DNA of 64,000 nucleotides from Oscillospiraceae bacterium (GTDB lineage Bacteria > Bacillota > Clostridia > Oscillospirales > Oscillospiraceae). Under the pieces are notes generated by a model, which worked only from the letters and a program-made list of their open reading frames with translations, was not told the origin of the DNA and searched no databases. The stretch is from positions 1 through 64,000 of the forward strand of contig JAFXUU010000056.1 of the NCBI GenBank assembly GCA_017524845.1. Reading direction: 5' to 3'. Position numbers and translations under genes: made by a program. Every line of letters starts with the position of its first letter. Within the stretch, counting starts at the first letter, position 1. This document shows, one piece after another, positions 38,074 through 47,992 of the stretch.

Positions 38074-40284
38074 ATGCCCCCCGAGAAACACAGATCCCTG
38101 CGGAGGAAGATCTCCCTGACCATGATCGTCATCGTGGGCCTGGCCCTGCTCTGCGTCGGGGCCCTTTCCCTGTTCTGTACCGGCAGGGTCGCCACGACCC
38201 TGATCCGCTCCAACCGGCGAATGGCGCTGACCTCCCGCACGCGTTCCGCCTCCTCCATGACCACTCTGACCCAGACCCGCCTGCAGGAGCTGGCCATGGG
38301 AAAGGCCGAACTGGTCGACCGGCTGTTCTATGAGTTCGAGGAGGCCGTCTGCACCGCCGCGACGGCCGCCGAGATGCTCTATGCCGACGCAGCCTCCTAT
38401 CCGCCCAGGGACGTTCCGGCGCCCCGGATGGAGAACGACGGAAAGCTGGCCCTGCAGGCCCTCTACGCCACGGGCGTCGATCCCGAGGACGAGAAGATCC
38501 GGGAGGAGGTCCTGCTGCTGGGCAATCTTCAGGAGCTGCTCTACGCAGTCAACCACAACAACCCGAGCCTCGTTTCCAATTATATCGCCACGGACTCCGG
38601 GATCATGATCCAGGCCGACTACATCTCCGCCTGGAAATTCGGCGAGGACGGCGCCGTCATGCCCCTGGACGCCAAGGAGCGGCCCTGGTATGCCGGCGCG
38701 GCCGGGAGCGGCGGGCTGTATCTCACCCAGGTGGTGGCGGATCTGCATACGAAGCGGCCGACCGTGATGTGCGGCGTCCCCATTTACTGCGACGGCGTCT
38801 TCAAGGGCGTGGCCGGGGCGGGCATGTATCTGGACAACGTGCAGACCATCGTGCAGGATCTGGAGCTGGGCGAGGCCGGGGAGGCCTGCATCGTCAATCA
38901 GTTCGGGCAGGTCCTGTTCTCCAGCCGTCAGAACGCGGAGATTACTCCCTTCTATCCGGGCCGGGATCTCATCGGCGCCAACGGCACGGCCCTGAACACC
39001 CTGGCGATGAAGGCCGTCGCCCACGAACGGGGCGTGCTGCTGCTGGAGCTGGACGGCGTTTCACGGTACGTCGCCTACGCGCCCATGACCACGACGGGCT
39101 GGTCTGTTTTCGTCATCCTCTCTCAGGATGAGGTGGACGCGCCTACGGCTCAGCTGAAGCAGGATCTCGACCTCATCTCCGACGACGCCATCACGGAGGC
39201 AAACTGGTACGTACAGGCGACCCTGCTCCTTCTCCTGGCGGTCCTGGCCGCCGCCCTGATCGTCGCCCTCGTCGTGTCCCTGGCCCTGTCCCGGCGCATC
39301 GTCAACCCCATCCTGGACCTTACGGAAAAGGTCCGCCAGATGGAAGGCGACAATCTGGATTTCCACTGGGATATGGAGACCGGAGACGAAACGCAGATGC
39401 TGGCCGCCTCCTTCGAATCCCTGACCGGGCGTATGAAGTCCTACATCAGCGATATCCGGACCATCACCGCGGAGAAGGAGCGGATCGGAACGGAGCTGGC
39501 GCTGGCGAAGCGCATTCAGGCGGCTATGCTGCCGAACACGTTCCCCGCCTTCCCGGAGCGCAGCGACTTCGACATCTACGCCTCCATGAATCCCGCCAAG
39601 GAGGTAGGCGGGGACTTCTACGATTTCTTCCTGGTGGACGACGACCATCTGGCCGTGGTCATCGCGGACGTGTCCGACAAGGGCGTGCCGGCGGCCCTGT
39701 TCATGATGGTCTCCCGGATCCTGATCCTGAACCACGCCAAGAACGGGCTTTCTCCCGCCCAGGTGCTGGAAAAGGTCAACAATCAGATCTGCGCCAACAA
39801 CCGGGAGGAGATGTTCGTCACCGTCTGGCTGGGGATCCTGGACCTGAAGACCGGAAAGCTGACCGCCGCCAACGCGGGCCATGAGTATCCCGCCCTGAAG
39901 CGGGCGGACGGGCGCTTCGAGCTGATGAAGGACCCCCACGGCTTCGTGATCGGCGGCCTGCCCGACATGACCTACGACGAATACGAATGGCAGCTCACGC
40001 CGGGGACCAAGGTCTTCGTCTACACGGACGGGGTCCCGGAGGCCGGGGTCAGCCGCAGCGATCTCTTCGGCACCGATCGCATGCTGCAGGCGCTGCGGGA
40101 AGCGGAGGACGGCACACCGAAGGAGATCCTGGGGGCGGTGGACCGGGCCGTCGCCGCCTTCGTGAAGGACGCGCCCCAGTTCGACGATCTCACCATGCTC
40201 TGCGTGGAATACTTCGGGCCGCGGGAGGCGGAGGACGCCGGGTCCGGCGCAGATACCAATAACGTTCGGGAGCGAGAAGGATGA
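38074..40284 (+). CDS. Membrane sensor with Cache, HAMP and SpoIIE-type PP2C phosphatase
   Basis: The 736-residue protein has a first membrane helix at about residues 13-35 and an extracellular Cache-like sensor to about 375. A second membrane helix lies at about 380-403, a HAMP linker (SRRIVNPILDLTEKVRQMEG) at about 406-460 and a PP2C/SpoIIE Ser/Thr phosphatase domain from about 496 to the end. The phosphatase has its metal-binding motifs KEVGGDFYDFF, VIADVSDKGVPAALFM and APQFDDLTML. It should sense an external ligand and dephosphorylate an anti-sigma-antagonist-type partner, as in partner-switching systems. No such partner is nearby. Its stop overlaps the HD-GYP gene start by four bases (ATGA). 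Confidence 0.9.
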   Translation: MPPEKHRSLRRKISLTMIVIVGLALLCVGALSLFCTGRVATTLIRSNRRMALTSRTRSASSMTTLTQTRLQELAMGKAELVDRLFYEFEEAVCTAATAAEMLYADAASYPPRDVPAPRMENDGKLALQALYATGVDPEDEKIREEVLLLGNLQELLYAVNHNNPSLVSNYIATDSGIMIQADYISAWKFGEDGAVMPLDAKERPWYAGAAGSGGLYLTQVVADLHTKRPTVMCGVPIYCDGVFKGVAGAGMYLDNVQTIVQDLELGEAGEACIVNQFGQVLFSSRQNAEITPFYPGRDLIGANGTALNTLAMKAVAHERGVLLLELDGVSRYVAYAPMTTTGWSVFVILSQDEVDAPTAQLKQDLDLISDDAITEANWYVQATLLLLLAVLAAALIVALVVSLALSRRIVNPILDLTEKVRQMEGDNLDFHWDMETGDETQMLAASFESLTGRMKSYISDIRTITAEKERIGTELALAKRIQAAMLPNTFPAFPERSDFDIYASMNPAKEVGGDFYDFFLVDDDHLAVVIADVSDKGVPAALFMMVSRILILNHAKNGLSPAQVLEKVNNQICANNREEMFVTVWLGILDLKTGKLTAANAGHEYPALKRADGRFELMKDPHGFVIGGLPDMTYDEYEWQLTPGTKVFVYTDGVPEAGVSRSDLFGTDRMLQALREAEDGTPKEILGAVDRAVAAFVKDAPQFDDLTMLCVEYFGPREAEDAGSGADTNNVREREG

Positions 40285-41645
40285 AGACGAAAAACCGCAA
40301 AACCGTCGCGTTAGTCTTCCTTGGCGCGCTGATCGCAGCGGCCGCAATTCTGGTGATCGGCATCGTTAAAACGAGGCTCTACAACGCCGCGAAGCATACG
40401 GCCGCCTTTTCAGGCGCGGGGCTTTTCTCGGCGGAAGCCGCGCGGACGGAGGGCGTGACCGTGACGGCCTCGGCCAGGAACAGCACCTGGTCCAAGGCCT
40501 TCGACTTCAACAACGAGGGGATCACCGAACACAACTACCAGGCCTACACCATCGACTTCACCGTCACGAACAACACGAAGGACGAGGTGGAAAGCTTCTC
40601 CTTCCGGCTCACCTTCGATCAGGACGCCTACCTGGCCTCCGCCTGGAACGGGTCTCTGGAGATCCACCAGCTGAGCGGCGGAGAGGTCGTCGATACCGTT
40701 CCCGATCTGAGGGAGTTCGTTCCCGAAAACCATTCCCTGGCGACGTTCTCCGTCGACGGGGAGACTCTGGTCGCCATGAAGCCGGGTGACTACCTGCTCT
40801 ATACCCCCAGCACCAGCATGAACGCCATGGAGATGCCCTTCGAGCCCCTGGAGGCAACGACGCCGGGCTTCATCATGTATATGGCCATTGGAGAACCCAT
40901 CGACGGGATGGAGGTGGAGCTGGACTATTCCTTCCACCGCAGACTGACAAGGGAGCCCCTGTTCTGGGTCGCCCTGATCCTCCTGGCCGTCTGGCTGGTG
41001 GCGATCGTCAACTTCGCCATCACCTCGGCGCAGATCCGGAAGTACAACATCCGCCACGAGCGGGACAATGAGATCATCAACGAATCCATCGAGACCTTCA
41101 CCGGCTTCATCGACGCCAAGGATCCCTATACGAACGGCCACTCCAAGCGGGTGGCGATCTACACGAAGCGCATCGCAAAGGAATTCGGCTACGAAGGGGA
41201 GGCGCTGGACCGGATCTACTACGTCGCCCTCCTCCACGACTGCGGCAAGATCGGCGTACCGGACAGCATCCTGGGAAAGCCGGGCAGGCTGACGGACGAG
41301 GAATTCCAGGTCATCAAGTCCCACACGGTGCGGGGCGGAGAGATCCTGAGCCACTTCAAAAGCCTGAACAACGTGGGAGAGGGCGCCCTCTACCACCACG
41401 AACGGTACGACGGGAACGGCTATCCGGAGGGGAAGGCCGGGGAGGAGATCCCCTTCATCGCGCGGATGATCTGCGTCGCGGATTCCTTCGACGCCATGAA
41501 CACGAACCGGGTCTACAGAGACAAGCGCACGAAGGAGCACATCCTCGGGGAGATCGAATCGAACAAGGGCCGGCAGTTCGATCCGCAGATCGCGGACGTG
41601 ATGCTCGGCCTGATCCGGGACGGCCAGATCAAGGTCGGAGAGTGA
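40281..41645 (+). CDS. Membrane-bound HD-GYP domain phosphodiesterase
   Basis: The 454-residue protein has an N-terminal membrane helix at about residues 8-28 and an extracellular beta-rich region to about 225. A second helix (LFWVALILLAVWLVAIVNF) is followed by an HD-GYP domain with HSKRVAIYTKRIAKEFG, the HD pair in LLHDCGKIGVPDSIL (His319) and YDGNGYPEGKAG for the GYP motif. It probably degrades cyclic di-GMP or a related cyclic dinucleotide in response to an external signal. The start overlaps the phosphatase stop (ATGA), so the two sensors are made together. The pairing links second-messenger turnover to phosphatase signalling. Confidence 0.9.
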   Translation: MKTKNRKTVALVFLGALIAAAAILVIGIVKTRLYNAAKHTAAFSGAGLFSAEAARTEGVTVTASARNSTWSKAFDFNNEGITEHNYQAYTIDFTVTNNTKDEVESFSFRLTFDQDAYLASAWNGSLEIHQLSGGEVVDTVPDLREFVPENHSLATFSVDGETLVAMKPGDYLLYTPSTSMNAMEMPFEPLEATTPGFIMYMAIGEPIDGMEVELDYSFHRRLTREPLFWVALILLAVWLVAIVNFAITSAQIRKYNIRHERDNEIINESIETFTGFIDAKDPYTNGHSKRVAIYTKRIAKEFGYEGEALDRIYYVALLHDCGKIGVPDSILGKPGRLTDEEFQVIKSHTVRGGEILSHFKSLNNVGEGALYHHERYDGNGYPEGKAGEEIPFIARMICVADSFDAMNTNRVYRDKRTKEHILGEIESNKGRQFDPQIADVMLGLIRDGQIKVGE

Positions 41646-41703
41646 TCCCGGACGCACACAACGGATAAACACGAAGCCAAAACGGATATAAGGAGGTATT
41701 CCC

Positions 41704-42345
41704 ATGAAGATCGCAGTTATCGGCGCCGCCGGAAAGGCGGGCAGGCTCATCGCCCAAGAGGCCCTGGATCGGGGCCACGAGGTCACCGCCATCGTGAAGC
41801 CCGGGAGCGAAGGCCGGGTCCCGGCGGGCTGCGCCGTCCTGGCAAAGAGCCTGTTCGATCTCACTGCGATGGATCTGAAGGACTTCGCCGCCGTGGTGAA
41901 CGCCTTCGGCACCCCCTTCGACCAGCCGGGGAAGGAGCGGGAGCACATCGACGCGGCAAAGCTCCTCATCTCCATCGGCAAAGAGCTTCCCGAGGTGCGC
42001 TTCCTCACCATCGGCGGTTACGGCAGCCTGTATACGGACGAAACCAGGACAAAGCAGGTGGTGGACGACATTCCCAAGGACGTGGGGGCGGTGCCCTGGG
42101 CTGCCAAGGAAGCCCTGGATCTGTTCCGGGCTTCCGATATGAACTGGACCTTTTTCAGCCCTGCGGGCTTTTTTGACGCCAAGGGGCCGAGGACCGGGAG
42201 CTACACCCCGGGGGGTGACGTCGTCATCCTGAATGAGCAGGGCAAGAGCTACATTTCCTACGCGGACTTCGCCGTGTTCCTGGTGGATGAGCTCGAGCAG
42301 GGAAAGCACATCCGGGAGCGGATTACCGCCGTATCAGAGGGATGA
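41704..42345 (+). CDS. NAD(P)-binding NmrA/SDR-like oxidoreductase
   Basis: The 213-residue protein starts MKIAVIGAAGKAGRLIAQEA, a Rossmann fold with the GxxGxxG variant typical of NAD(P)H-binding (YwnB/NmrA-like) proteins. It continues with VVNAFGTPF and FLTIGGYGSL strands and ends YADFAVFLVDELEQG. It may be a reductase or an NAD(P)H sensor; no tyrosine-lysine catalytic pair is obvious. ATAAGGAGGT precedes the ATG. It lies 58 bases after the HD-GYP gene and could be on the same transcript. A glycosidase follows 61 bases later. Confidence 0.8.
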   Translation: MKIAVIGAAGKAGRLIAQEALDRGHEVTAIVKPGSEGRVPAGCAVLAKSLFDLTAMDLKDFAAVVNAFGTPFDQPGKEREHIDAAKLLISIGKELPEVRFLTIGGYGSLYTDETRTKQVVDDIPKDVGAVPWAAKEALDLFRASDMNWTFFSPAGFFDAKGPRTGSYTPGGDVVILNEQGKSYISYADFAVFLVDELEQGKHIRERITAVSEG

Positions 42346-42406
42346 TCCGCAGGTTCTCCGGGCACTCTGTATTGATCGGAAGTTTATTATAAAGGAGGAT
42401 ATACAC

Positions 42407-44188
42407 ATGTCCAGCGCAGTTATGCCCAAACCCAGCGATCCTTTCTTCCGGGATGCCAAGCAGTATTACCCCGTGACCACCTACAGGTTCTCCCGGGCGG
42501 GCGCCTTCATGGCCCTGAGCATCGACAATGTGAAATACGGCAAGGGGACGCTGAACCTCACCACCTGCCACGGCAACCGCGTTCACAGCAATGCTTCTGA
42601 CGGCGGCAAGCTCTTCCGCATCTTCCCCACCTTTGAGGGCAGACGGGTGCCCTTCGCCACCCAGCAGACCGGCCCCGCGGAGCTGGTGCTCCACACCCGC
42701 CACGGGGACGTCCGCTTCACCTGGGCCAGCTGCACCCGGCTCATGGCGGAGGGCGATCCGGGCATGGGCCTGGAATGGACCCGCAGCGCGAATCACTATG
42801 AGTCCCTGCGCCCCCGGCAGGACGGAGCCTGGGAGAGCATCCCCCAGAGCGCCTGTCCCCTGTGCTTCAAGGGCCTGGAGGGCTCCGGCTTCAGCTTTGA
42901 AAACAGCTGGAACTGGCACGATTTCAAGGTCGCCGCCATCGACGGCGTCACCACCCCCGGCCCCGACGGGCGCTTCACCCTGGCCGTGGACGAGTTCCCC
43001 TACATGGTCACGACCCCGGCGCCCTACGGCACCTACGCCCAGGGCAAGGCGGACATGCTGGCGGACTGGGAGGCCTTCCTGGCCAAATACCCCAAGCTGG
43101 CGGAGCCCTACGCCCGCAAGGCGGAGGAGACCGCCTATATCCTCTGGACCATGCTGGTGGGGCCCACGGACCTCACGCCCCGCTGGATGATACAGATGTT
43201 CCCCGGGATCCTGGTCTCCCAGTGGCAGCTGGTGCAGAACGGCGTGGCCCTCCAGGACATCCCGGACCTGTCCCGGAACCTGCTCATGGCGCCCCTGGAG
43301 CGCCAGGGCGCGGACGGCCAGCTGGCGGACAACTACGACGAGGCGGAGCTGGCCGTCGGCGGCATCAAGCCCCCCATCTACGGCTGGGCCCTCAAAAACG
43401 TCATGGCCCATCACGACATCGGCAGGGAATGGCCCAGGGAGGACCTGGAGAGGCTGTACGAAGGCGCGGGGAAGTGGGCCATGTGGTTCATGAAGTACCG
43501 GGACGACGACAAGGACGGCCTCCCCGGCTTCGACAACGGCGCGGGCACCGGCCTGGACGAGATCACCCCCTACATGGACGGCGTACCCATGGCCACCCCG
43601 GACCTCTGCGCCTACGAGGTGCTGAACTTCGAGGCCCAGGGTGACCTCGCGAAGCTCTTGGGCAAGCCCCGGGAGGAGATCGACGGCTGGTATAAGCTGT
43701 CCAGGGACCTGCTGGACCGGATGCTGGACAAGATGTGGACCGGGGAGCACTTCGTCTGCCTGAAGCAGTATACCCACGAGCCCGTCTTCACCGGCTCCAG
43801 CCTCTTCTATATCCCCCTGATCCTGGGCAGCCGCCTGCCCCAGGACGTGCTGGACAAGCTCACCGCGGACCTGATGCGGGAGGACCGCCTCCTGTGCCCC
43901 TATGGCATCGCCAGCGAGGATATCCAGAGCGATTACTTTGAGATGATCGGCACCCGGATGGGCTCCGGGGCCATCAGCCCTCCGGGGGAGGTCTTCATCC
44001 TCACCGGCCTCTGGGAGGGCGGCAAGAAGCAGGAGGCCAAGCTCATCGCCGACCGCTACCTGGGCGCGCTGATGGAAAAGGGCTTCCCACACTACCTGGA
44101 CCCCATCTCCGGGGACGGGAGCTTCATGGGCGGCACCTGGTGCCGCAACGCCTTCACCATCCTGGCGAGGATGGTCTCCGAGGGCTGA
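42407..44188 (+). CDS. Six-hairpin glycosidase (MGH1/GH63-like)
   Basis: The 593-residue protein has an N-terminal beta-rich part of about 190 residues. An (alpha/alpha)6 barrel part follows, with patterns typical of the GH63/GH37-like clan: WTMLVGPTDLTPRWMIQMFP, YGWALKNVMAHHDIG, DDDKDGLPGFDNGAGTGLDE (a probable acid/base region) and LYIPLILGSRLP-like late helices. It should release a glycosyl group from a small oligosaccharide or glycoside. No signal peptide is present, so it works on imported sugars. ATG 42407 is set by AAAGGAGG. It ends just before the terminator at 44202-44245. Confidence 0.75.
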   Translation: MSSAVMPKPSDPFFRDAKQYYPVTTYRFSRAGAFMALSIDNVKYGKGTLNLTTCHGNRVHSNASDGGKLFRIFPTFEGRRVPFATQQTGPAELVLHTRHGDVRFTWASCTRLMAEGDPGMGLEWTRSANHYESLRPRQDGAWESIPQSACPLCFKGLEGSGFSFENSWNWHDFKVAAIDGVTTPGPDGRFTLAVDEFPYMVTTPAPYGTYAQGKADMLADWEAFLAKYPKLAEPYARKAEETAYILWTMLVGPTDLTPRWMIQMFPGILVSQWQLVQNGVALQDIPDLSRNLLMAPLERQGADGQLADNYDEAELAVGGIKPPIYGWALKNVMAHHDIGREWPREDLERLYEGAGKWAMWFMKYRDDDKDGLPGFDNGAGTGLDEITPYMDGVPMATPDLCAYEVLNFEAQGDLAKLLGKPREEIDGWYKLSRDLLDRMLDKMWTGEHFVCLKQYTHEPVFTGSSLFYIPLILGSRLPQDVLDKLTADLMREDRLLCPYGIASEDIQSDYFEMIGTRMGSGAISPPGEVFILTGLWEGGKKQEAKLIADRYLGALMEKGFPHYLDPISGDGSFMGGTWCRNAFTILARMVSEG

Positions 44189-44201
44189 CGCTGACGGACA
44201 A

Positions 44202-44245
44202 GGGACCGGGACGGCTGAAACGCCGCCCCGGTCCCCGTGTTTTTC
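44202..44245 (+). terminator. Rho-independent terminator
   Basis: GGGACCGGG-ACGGC pairs with GCCG-CCCCGGTCCC, and CGTGTTTTT follows. It closes the unit containing the glycosidase, and the convergent ABC operon ends beside it. Confidence 0.75.
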
Positions 44246-44272
44246 CGGCAATGCCGGGTTTGTCAAATCCGA

Positions 44273-46075
44273 TCAGATCGCGTACTGGCTCCGGAAAAGC
44301 TCGTAGTAGAAGCCCTGTTCGGCCAGAAGGGAAGCGTGTGTGCCCTGTTCCACGATCCGTCCGTCCCGAAGGACCAGGATCAGGTCCGCGTCCACGATGG
44401 TGCTCAGCCGGTGGGCGATGATGAAGCAGGTCCGTCCGCTCATGAGATGGTCCATGGCCTTCTGGATCAGCAGCTCCGTTCGGGTGTCCACGTTGGAGGT
44501 GGCCTCGTCCAGGATGAGGAGGGGCCGGTCTGCCAGCAGGGCCCGGGCGATGGTGAGCAGCTGCTTCTGGCCGGAGGAGACCGCGGTGCTGTCCTCGGAG
44601 ATCACGGTGTCGTAGCCCTGGGGCAGACGGCGGATGAAGTGGTCGCAGTAGGCCCAGTCGCAGGCTTTTTCCACGTCCTCCCGGCTGGCCCCGGGGCTGC
44701 CGTAGGCCACGTTCTCAGCCACGGTACCCTTGAAGAGCCAGGTATCCTGAAGGACCATGGCAAAGAGGTCCCGGTTCCCGGCCCGGGACAGGCCGGAGAC
44801 GTCCTGCCCGTCCACAAGGATCTGCCCGGCGCTGATGTCATAAAAGCGCATGAGCAGGTTGACGATGGTGGTCTTGCCCGCGCCGGTGGGGCCCACGATG
44901 GCCACCTTCCGGCCGGGCTCCACCTCCATGTTCAGGTCCCGGATCAGGGGCTTTTTCGGGTCGTAGGAGAAATCCACGTGACGGAACTCCACCCTTCCCC
45001 GGGCGGGTCCCTCCGCGCTGCCCTCCGGGTCCTGTTCCTCCGGCAGGTCCAGCAGAGTGAAGACGCGCTTGGCCGCGCCCTTCATATGCTGGTTGTAGCC
45101 CAGACCGAAGGCGATATGCTCCAGGGGCTCCGAGAATTGACGGGCGAAGAGGATGACCGTGACCACCGCGCCGATGGGTACGCCCTGGCGCAGCACCAGC
45201 CAGCCCCCCAGGACGGCCACGGCGATGTAGGCCAGGGAGTCCACAAAGGCGATGACGGGCTGAACGATGGAGGAAAAGAAGTATCCGAGCGCGCCGCTGC
45301 GCTGGTGGCGGCGGCTGAGCTCGTCGTACCGATTCTGTACCTCCTCCTCCCGGTTGAAGGCCTTGGTGGTGGGATAGTTGGTGTAGGCCTCCTCCGCCAG
45401 GCCTGTGAGCTTGCCCCCCAGCTCATAGTGATTGTCCCAGTGCTTCTCTCCCAGGCCCGCCATTCTGGCGGACAGGAGGACGGACAGGGGCGCCAGCAGC
45501 ACCACGGGGATGGCCATGCGCCAGTCCGTGAGGAAGAGGATGACCGCGATGACGATCATCTGGAGGAAGCCGGAGAGCAGGATCTCCACGATGCCGTAGA
45601 TGCTGTCGGACATGTCGCTCACGTCGTCCATCATACGGTCGATCACGTCCCCGGCGGGGGTCTTGTCCATGTAGGACACGGGCAGACGGCGCAGCTTTTC
45701 CGACAGGCGGATGCGGAACCCGGCGCAGAAGAAGCGGCTGATCACGTTGTGCAGAAGATACCATTTGCCGTAGGTGACGGCGCCCTGCAGAGCGTAGATG
45801 CCCAGGAGCAGCCCCAGCCCGGGCAGGAGGCTCCGGGCCAGACCGGGCGTCCGGGTCCGTGCCCAGTCGTAGAGCCGGTCGATCTCAGCCCCCAGCAGCT
45901 CCGGCACGGCCACGGCGCAGCCGATGAGCAGAAGGCAGAAGACGGCCAGAAGCAGGATCCAGCCCCGGAGGGGCCAGATCTCCCGCAGAAGGCGCCTGCC
46001 GGTCTCGTCAAAGAGGCTGCTCTTTTCCTTCTTCCCGGTCTTTTCGGTGCTTTCGGTCTTTTCGACGGTACTCAT
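44273..46075 (-). CDS. ABC exporter half with fused ATPase, catalytic subunit
   Basis: The 600-residue protein has six membrane helices and an exporter-type ATPase. The ATPase shows Walker A GPTGAGKTTI, Q-loop, a weakened signature (VSSGQKQ in place of LSGGQ) and a canonical Walker B with catalytic Glu (LLILDEATSNVD). A basic, charged N-terminal tail precedes the first helix. Together with the upstream gene it forms a heterodimeric multidrug-type exporter, in which each composite site uses one subunit's signature. The ATG overlaps the upstream stop by four bases (ATGA). Export substrates could be drugs, peptides or lipids. Confidence 0.92.
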   Translation of the reverse strand: MSTVEKTESTEKTGKKEKSSLFDETGRRLLREIWPLRGWILLLAVFCLLLIGCAVAVPELLGAEIDRLYDWARTRTPGLARSLLPGLGLLLGIYALQGAVTYGKWYLLHNVISRFFCAGFRIRLSEKLRRLPVSYMDKTPAGDVIDRMMDDVSDMSDSIYGIVEILLSGFLQMIVIAVILFLTDWRMAIPVVLLAPLSVLLSARMAGLGEKHWDNHYELGGKLTGLAEEAYTNYPTTKAFNREEEVQNRYDELSRRHQRSGALGYFFSSIVQPVIAFVDSLAYIAVAVLGGWLVLRQGVPIGAVVTVILFARQFSEPLEHIAFGLGYNQHMKGAAKRVFTLLDLPEEQDPEGSAEGPARGRVEFRHVDFSYDPKKPLIRDLNMEVEPGRKVAIVGPTGAGKTTIVNLLMRFYDISAGQILVDGQDVSGLSRAGNRDLFAMVLQDTWLFKGTVAENVAYGSPGASREDVEKACDWAYCDHFIRRLPQGYDTVISEDSTAVSSGQKQLLTIARALLADRPLLILDEATSNVDTRTELLIQKAMDHLMSGRTCFIIAHRLSTIVDADLILVLRDGRIVEQGTHASLLAEQGFYYELFRSQYAI

Positions 46076-47805
46076 GCCACCGCACCTCCCGTCTGAGAGA
46101 GGTAGATCTCCCGGTAGATGGAGCAGCTTTCCAGCAGCTCGGCATGGGTCCCCGCGCCCACCAGGACGCCGTCCGCCAGGACGAAGATCCGGTCGGAGTG
46201 CATGGCGGAGACTACCCGCTGGGTGATGACGATCCTCGTCTTCCCCGCCAGAGACTCGTTCATCGCCCTGCGGACCTTGGCCTCGGTGAGGAAGTCCAGG
46301 GCGGAGAAGGAATCGTCGAAGATGTAAAGGGGAGCGTCCTTGAGAAGGGCGCGGGCGATGGCGATCCGCTGCTTCTGGCCGCCGGAGACGTTGGTCCCGG
46401 CAGGCTCCAGCCGGAAGTCCAGCCCCTCGGGCTGTTCCCGGATAAAGTCCGCGACCTGGGCCTTCTCCAGGGCGTCCCAGAGCTCGGCGTCGGAAGCGTC
46501 GGGCTTTCCCATGCGGAGGTTCTCCGCCACTGTCCCGGCGTAGAGCATGGACTTCTGCAGACTGCAGCTCACGTTATTGCGGATATCCTTGGGGGAAAGG
46601 GCCGCCGCGTCAAGGCCGTCGAAACGGATCGTGCCCTCGGTGGGCGCGCGGAAGGCCAGCAGCAGCTCCGCCAGGGTGGTCTTTCCGGAGCCGGTGCCCC
46701 CGATAACGGAGACCCATTCCCCCGGCCGGATATGGAGGTCCACGTCGCTGAGGGCGGGCAGAGAGCCGCCGGGGTAAGTGAAGCTGACGTGATCCAGGTC
46801 GACGGCCCCGGAGAAGGTCAGGCCCCGGGCGGGCCGGTCGTCCTCCAGGCCCGTGGATTCGGTGATCTGGCTCAGACGGCGCACCGCCACCCGGACGTGG
46901 GGCAGCATGACGATGTCGTAGGAAACGGAGACGATGGCCCCCAGGATGATGCCGATATACTGGATGACGGCGAAAACGTCGCCGGCGGTGAGGCCGCTGC
47001 CCCGCTCCATGCGAAGGCCGCCCAGGAACACCACCAGCAGGGCCGCCCCGTTCAGCACGAAGGCCGCCGCGGGGTCGATGATCTCCATGCGCACGTTGGC
47101 GCGGATGATGTTGTCCGCCATGGTGCGGGTGGCGTCGGTGATCTTTTCGTGGGCCTGCTGCTCGCGGTTGAAGGCGCGGATGACCCGGATGCCCCGGAGC
47201 CGCTCCCGCACCAGGTCGTTCTGCCTGTCGCAGTATTCGTCGGAGACCTCCCAGAGACGCTCGATCTTTTTGCTCATGAGCATACCCGCGCCGATCAGCA
47301 GGGGCACGGCGCAGAGGATCACCAGGGAGAGGAAGACGTCCTTCCGCATGCAGAGGAAGACGCCCCCCAGGAACATGAGGGGAATGATGAGGATGCTGCC
47401 GCAGAGCATGGCGATCACGTCGGTGAAGGTAGAAACGTCGTGGGTGGAGCGGGTCACCAGGTTGGAGGTGCCGATCTTTCCCACCTCCTCCAGGGTCATG
47501 CTGTGGACCTTGCGGAAGAGGGCGGAGCGAAGGCTTTGGGTATAGCCGGCGATGACCCGGTAGACCACCCAGTAGCCGCCGCAGACGGAGGCCAGGCTCA
47601 CCAGAGAGATCCCCAGCATCCAGGCCGCGGTTTTGAGGATGTAGCCGAAGGTGTCGGCCTCCGCCGCGCCGTAGACGCCCTTGTCCAGCACGTCGGACAT
47701 GAGGGTGGGCAGCAGCAGATCGCAGCCCGCCGAAATTGCCATCAGCAGGGTGGCCAGGGCGATCCTGCCCCGGTAGGGCTTGAGATAGGATAACAGCTTG
47801 CGCAA
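46072..47805 (-). CDS. ABC exporter half with degenerate ATPase site
   Basis: The 577-residue partner has six membrane helices starting LRKLLSYLKPYRGRIALATL. Its ATPase has Walker A GGTGSGKTTL, an intact VSGGQKQR signature and a Walker B reading YIFDDSFSALD, where the catalytic Glu is replaced by Asp. This degenerate Walker B plus intact signature is the expected complement to the downstream subunit in heterodimeric exporters. The start is a TTG at 47805, eight bases after AAGGAGG; the frame is open further upstream, but that part overlaps the leader. It is read from the promoter at 47993-48021. Confidence 0.9.
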   Translation of the reverse strand: MRKLLSYLKPYRGRIALATLLMAISAGCDLLLPTLMSDVLDKGVYGAAEADTFGYILKTAAWMLGISLVSLASVCGGYWVVYRVIAGYTQSLRSALFRKVHSMTLEEVGKIGTSNLVTRSTHDVSTFTDVIAMLCGSILIIPLMFLGGVFLCMRKDVFLSLVILCAVPLLIGAGMLMSKKIERLWEVSDEYCDRQNDLVRERLRGIRVIRAFNREQQAHEKITDATRTMADNIIRANVRMEIIDPAAAFVLNGAALLVVFLGGLRMERGSGLTAGDVFAVIQYIGIILGAIVSVSYDIVMLPHVRVAVRRLSQITESTGLEDDRPARGLTFSGAVDLDHVSFTYPGGSLPALSDVDLHIRPGEWVSVIGGTGSGKTTLAELLLAFRAPTEGTIRFDGLDAAALSPKDIRNNVSCSLQKSMLYAGTVAENLRMGKPDASDAELWDALEKAQVADFIREQPEGLDFRLEPAGTNVSGGQKQRIAIARALLKDAPLYIFDDSFSALDFLTEAKVRRAMNESLAGKTRIVITQRVVSAMHSDRIFVLADGVLVGAGTHAELLESCSIYREIYLSQTGGAVA

Positions 47806-47930
47806 CTTAACTCCCTCCTTTCGGGGAGGCGGACGGATCCGGGGGAGAGGTGCCGCCCGGATCGGACCGTGCGGGAGCCGGGACAACGAAACCCGACGGC
47901 CGCTGCGGAAGGTCCGGCCGACCCAGCCGG

Positions 47931-47991
47931 CATTGGGGACCGGCAGGGAAGCGCCCGCCATTGGGAAGCGGGCGAAATGCCAAACATTGGG
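47931..47991 (-). promoter_or_regulatory. Three spaced CCCAATG heptamers in the exporter leader
   Basis: Read leftward, CCCAATG occurs at 47991-47985, 47965-47959 and 47937-47931, spaced 26 and 28 bases apart. The first lies at the expected transcription start. The second sits in the loop of a GCCCGC/GCGGGC hairpin and the third in the loop of a GCCGG/CCGGC hairpin. The pattern suggests a protein- or RNA-binding control element. Confidence 0.4.
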
Positions 47992-47992
47992 T

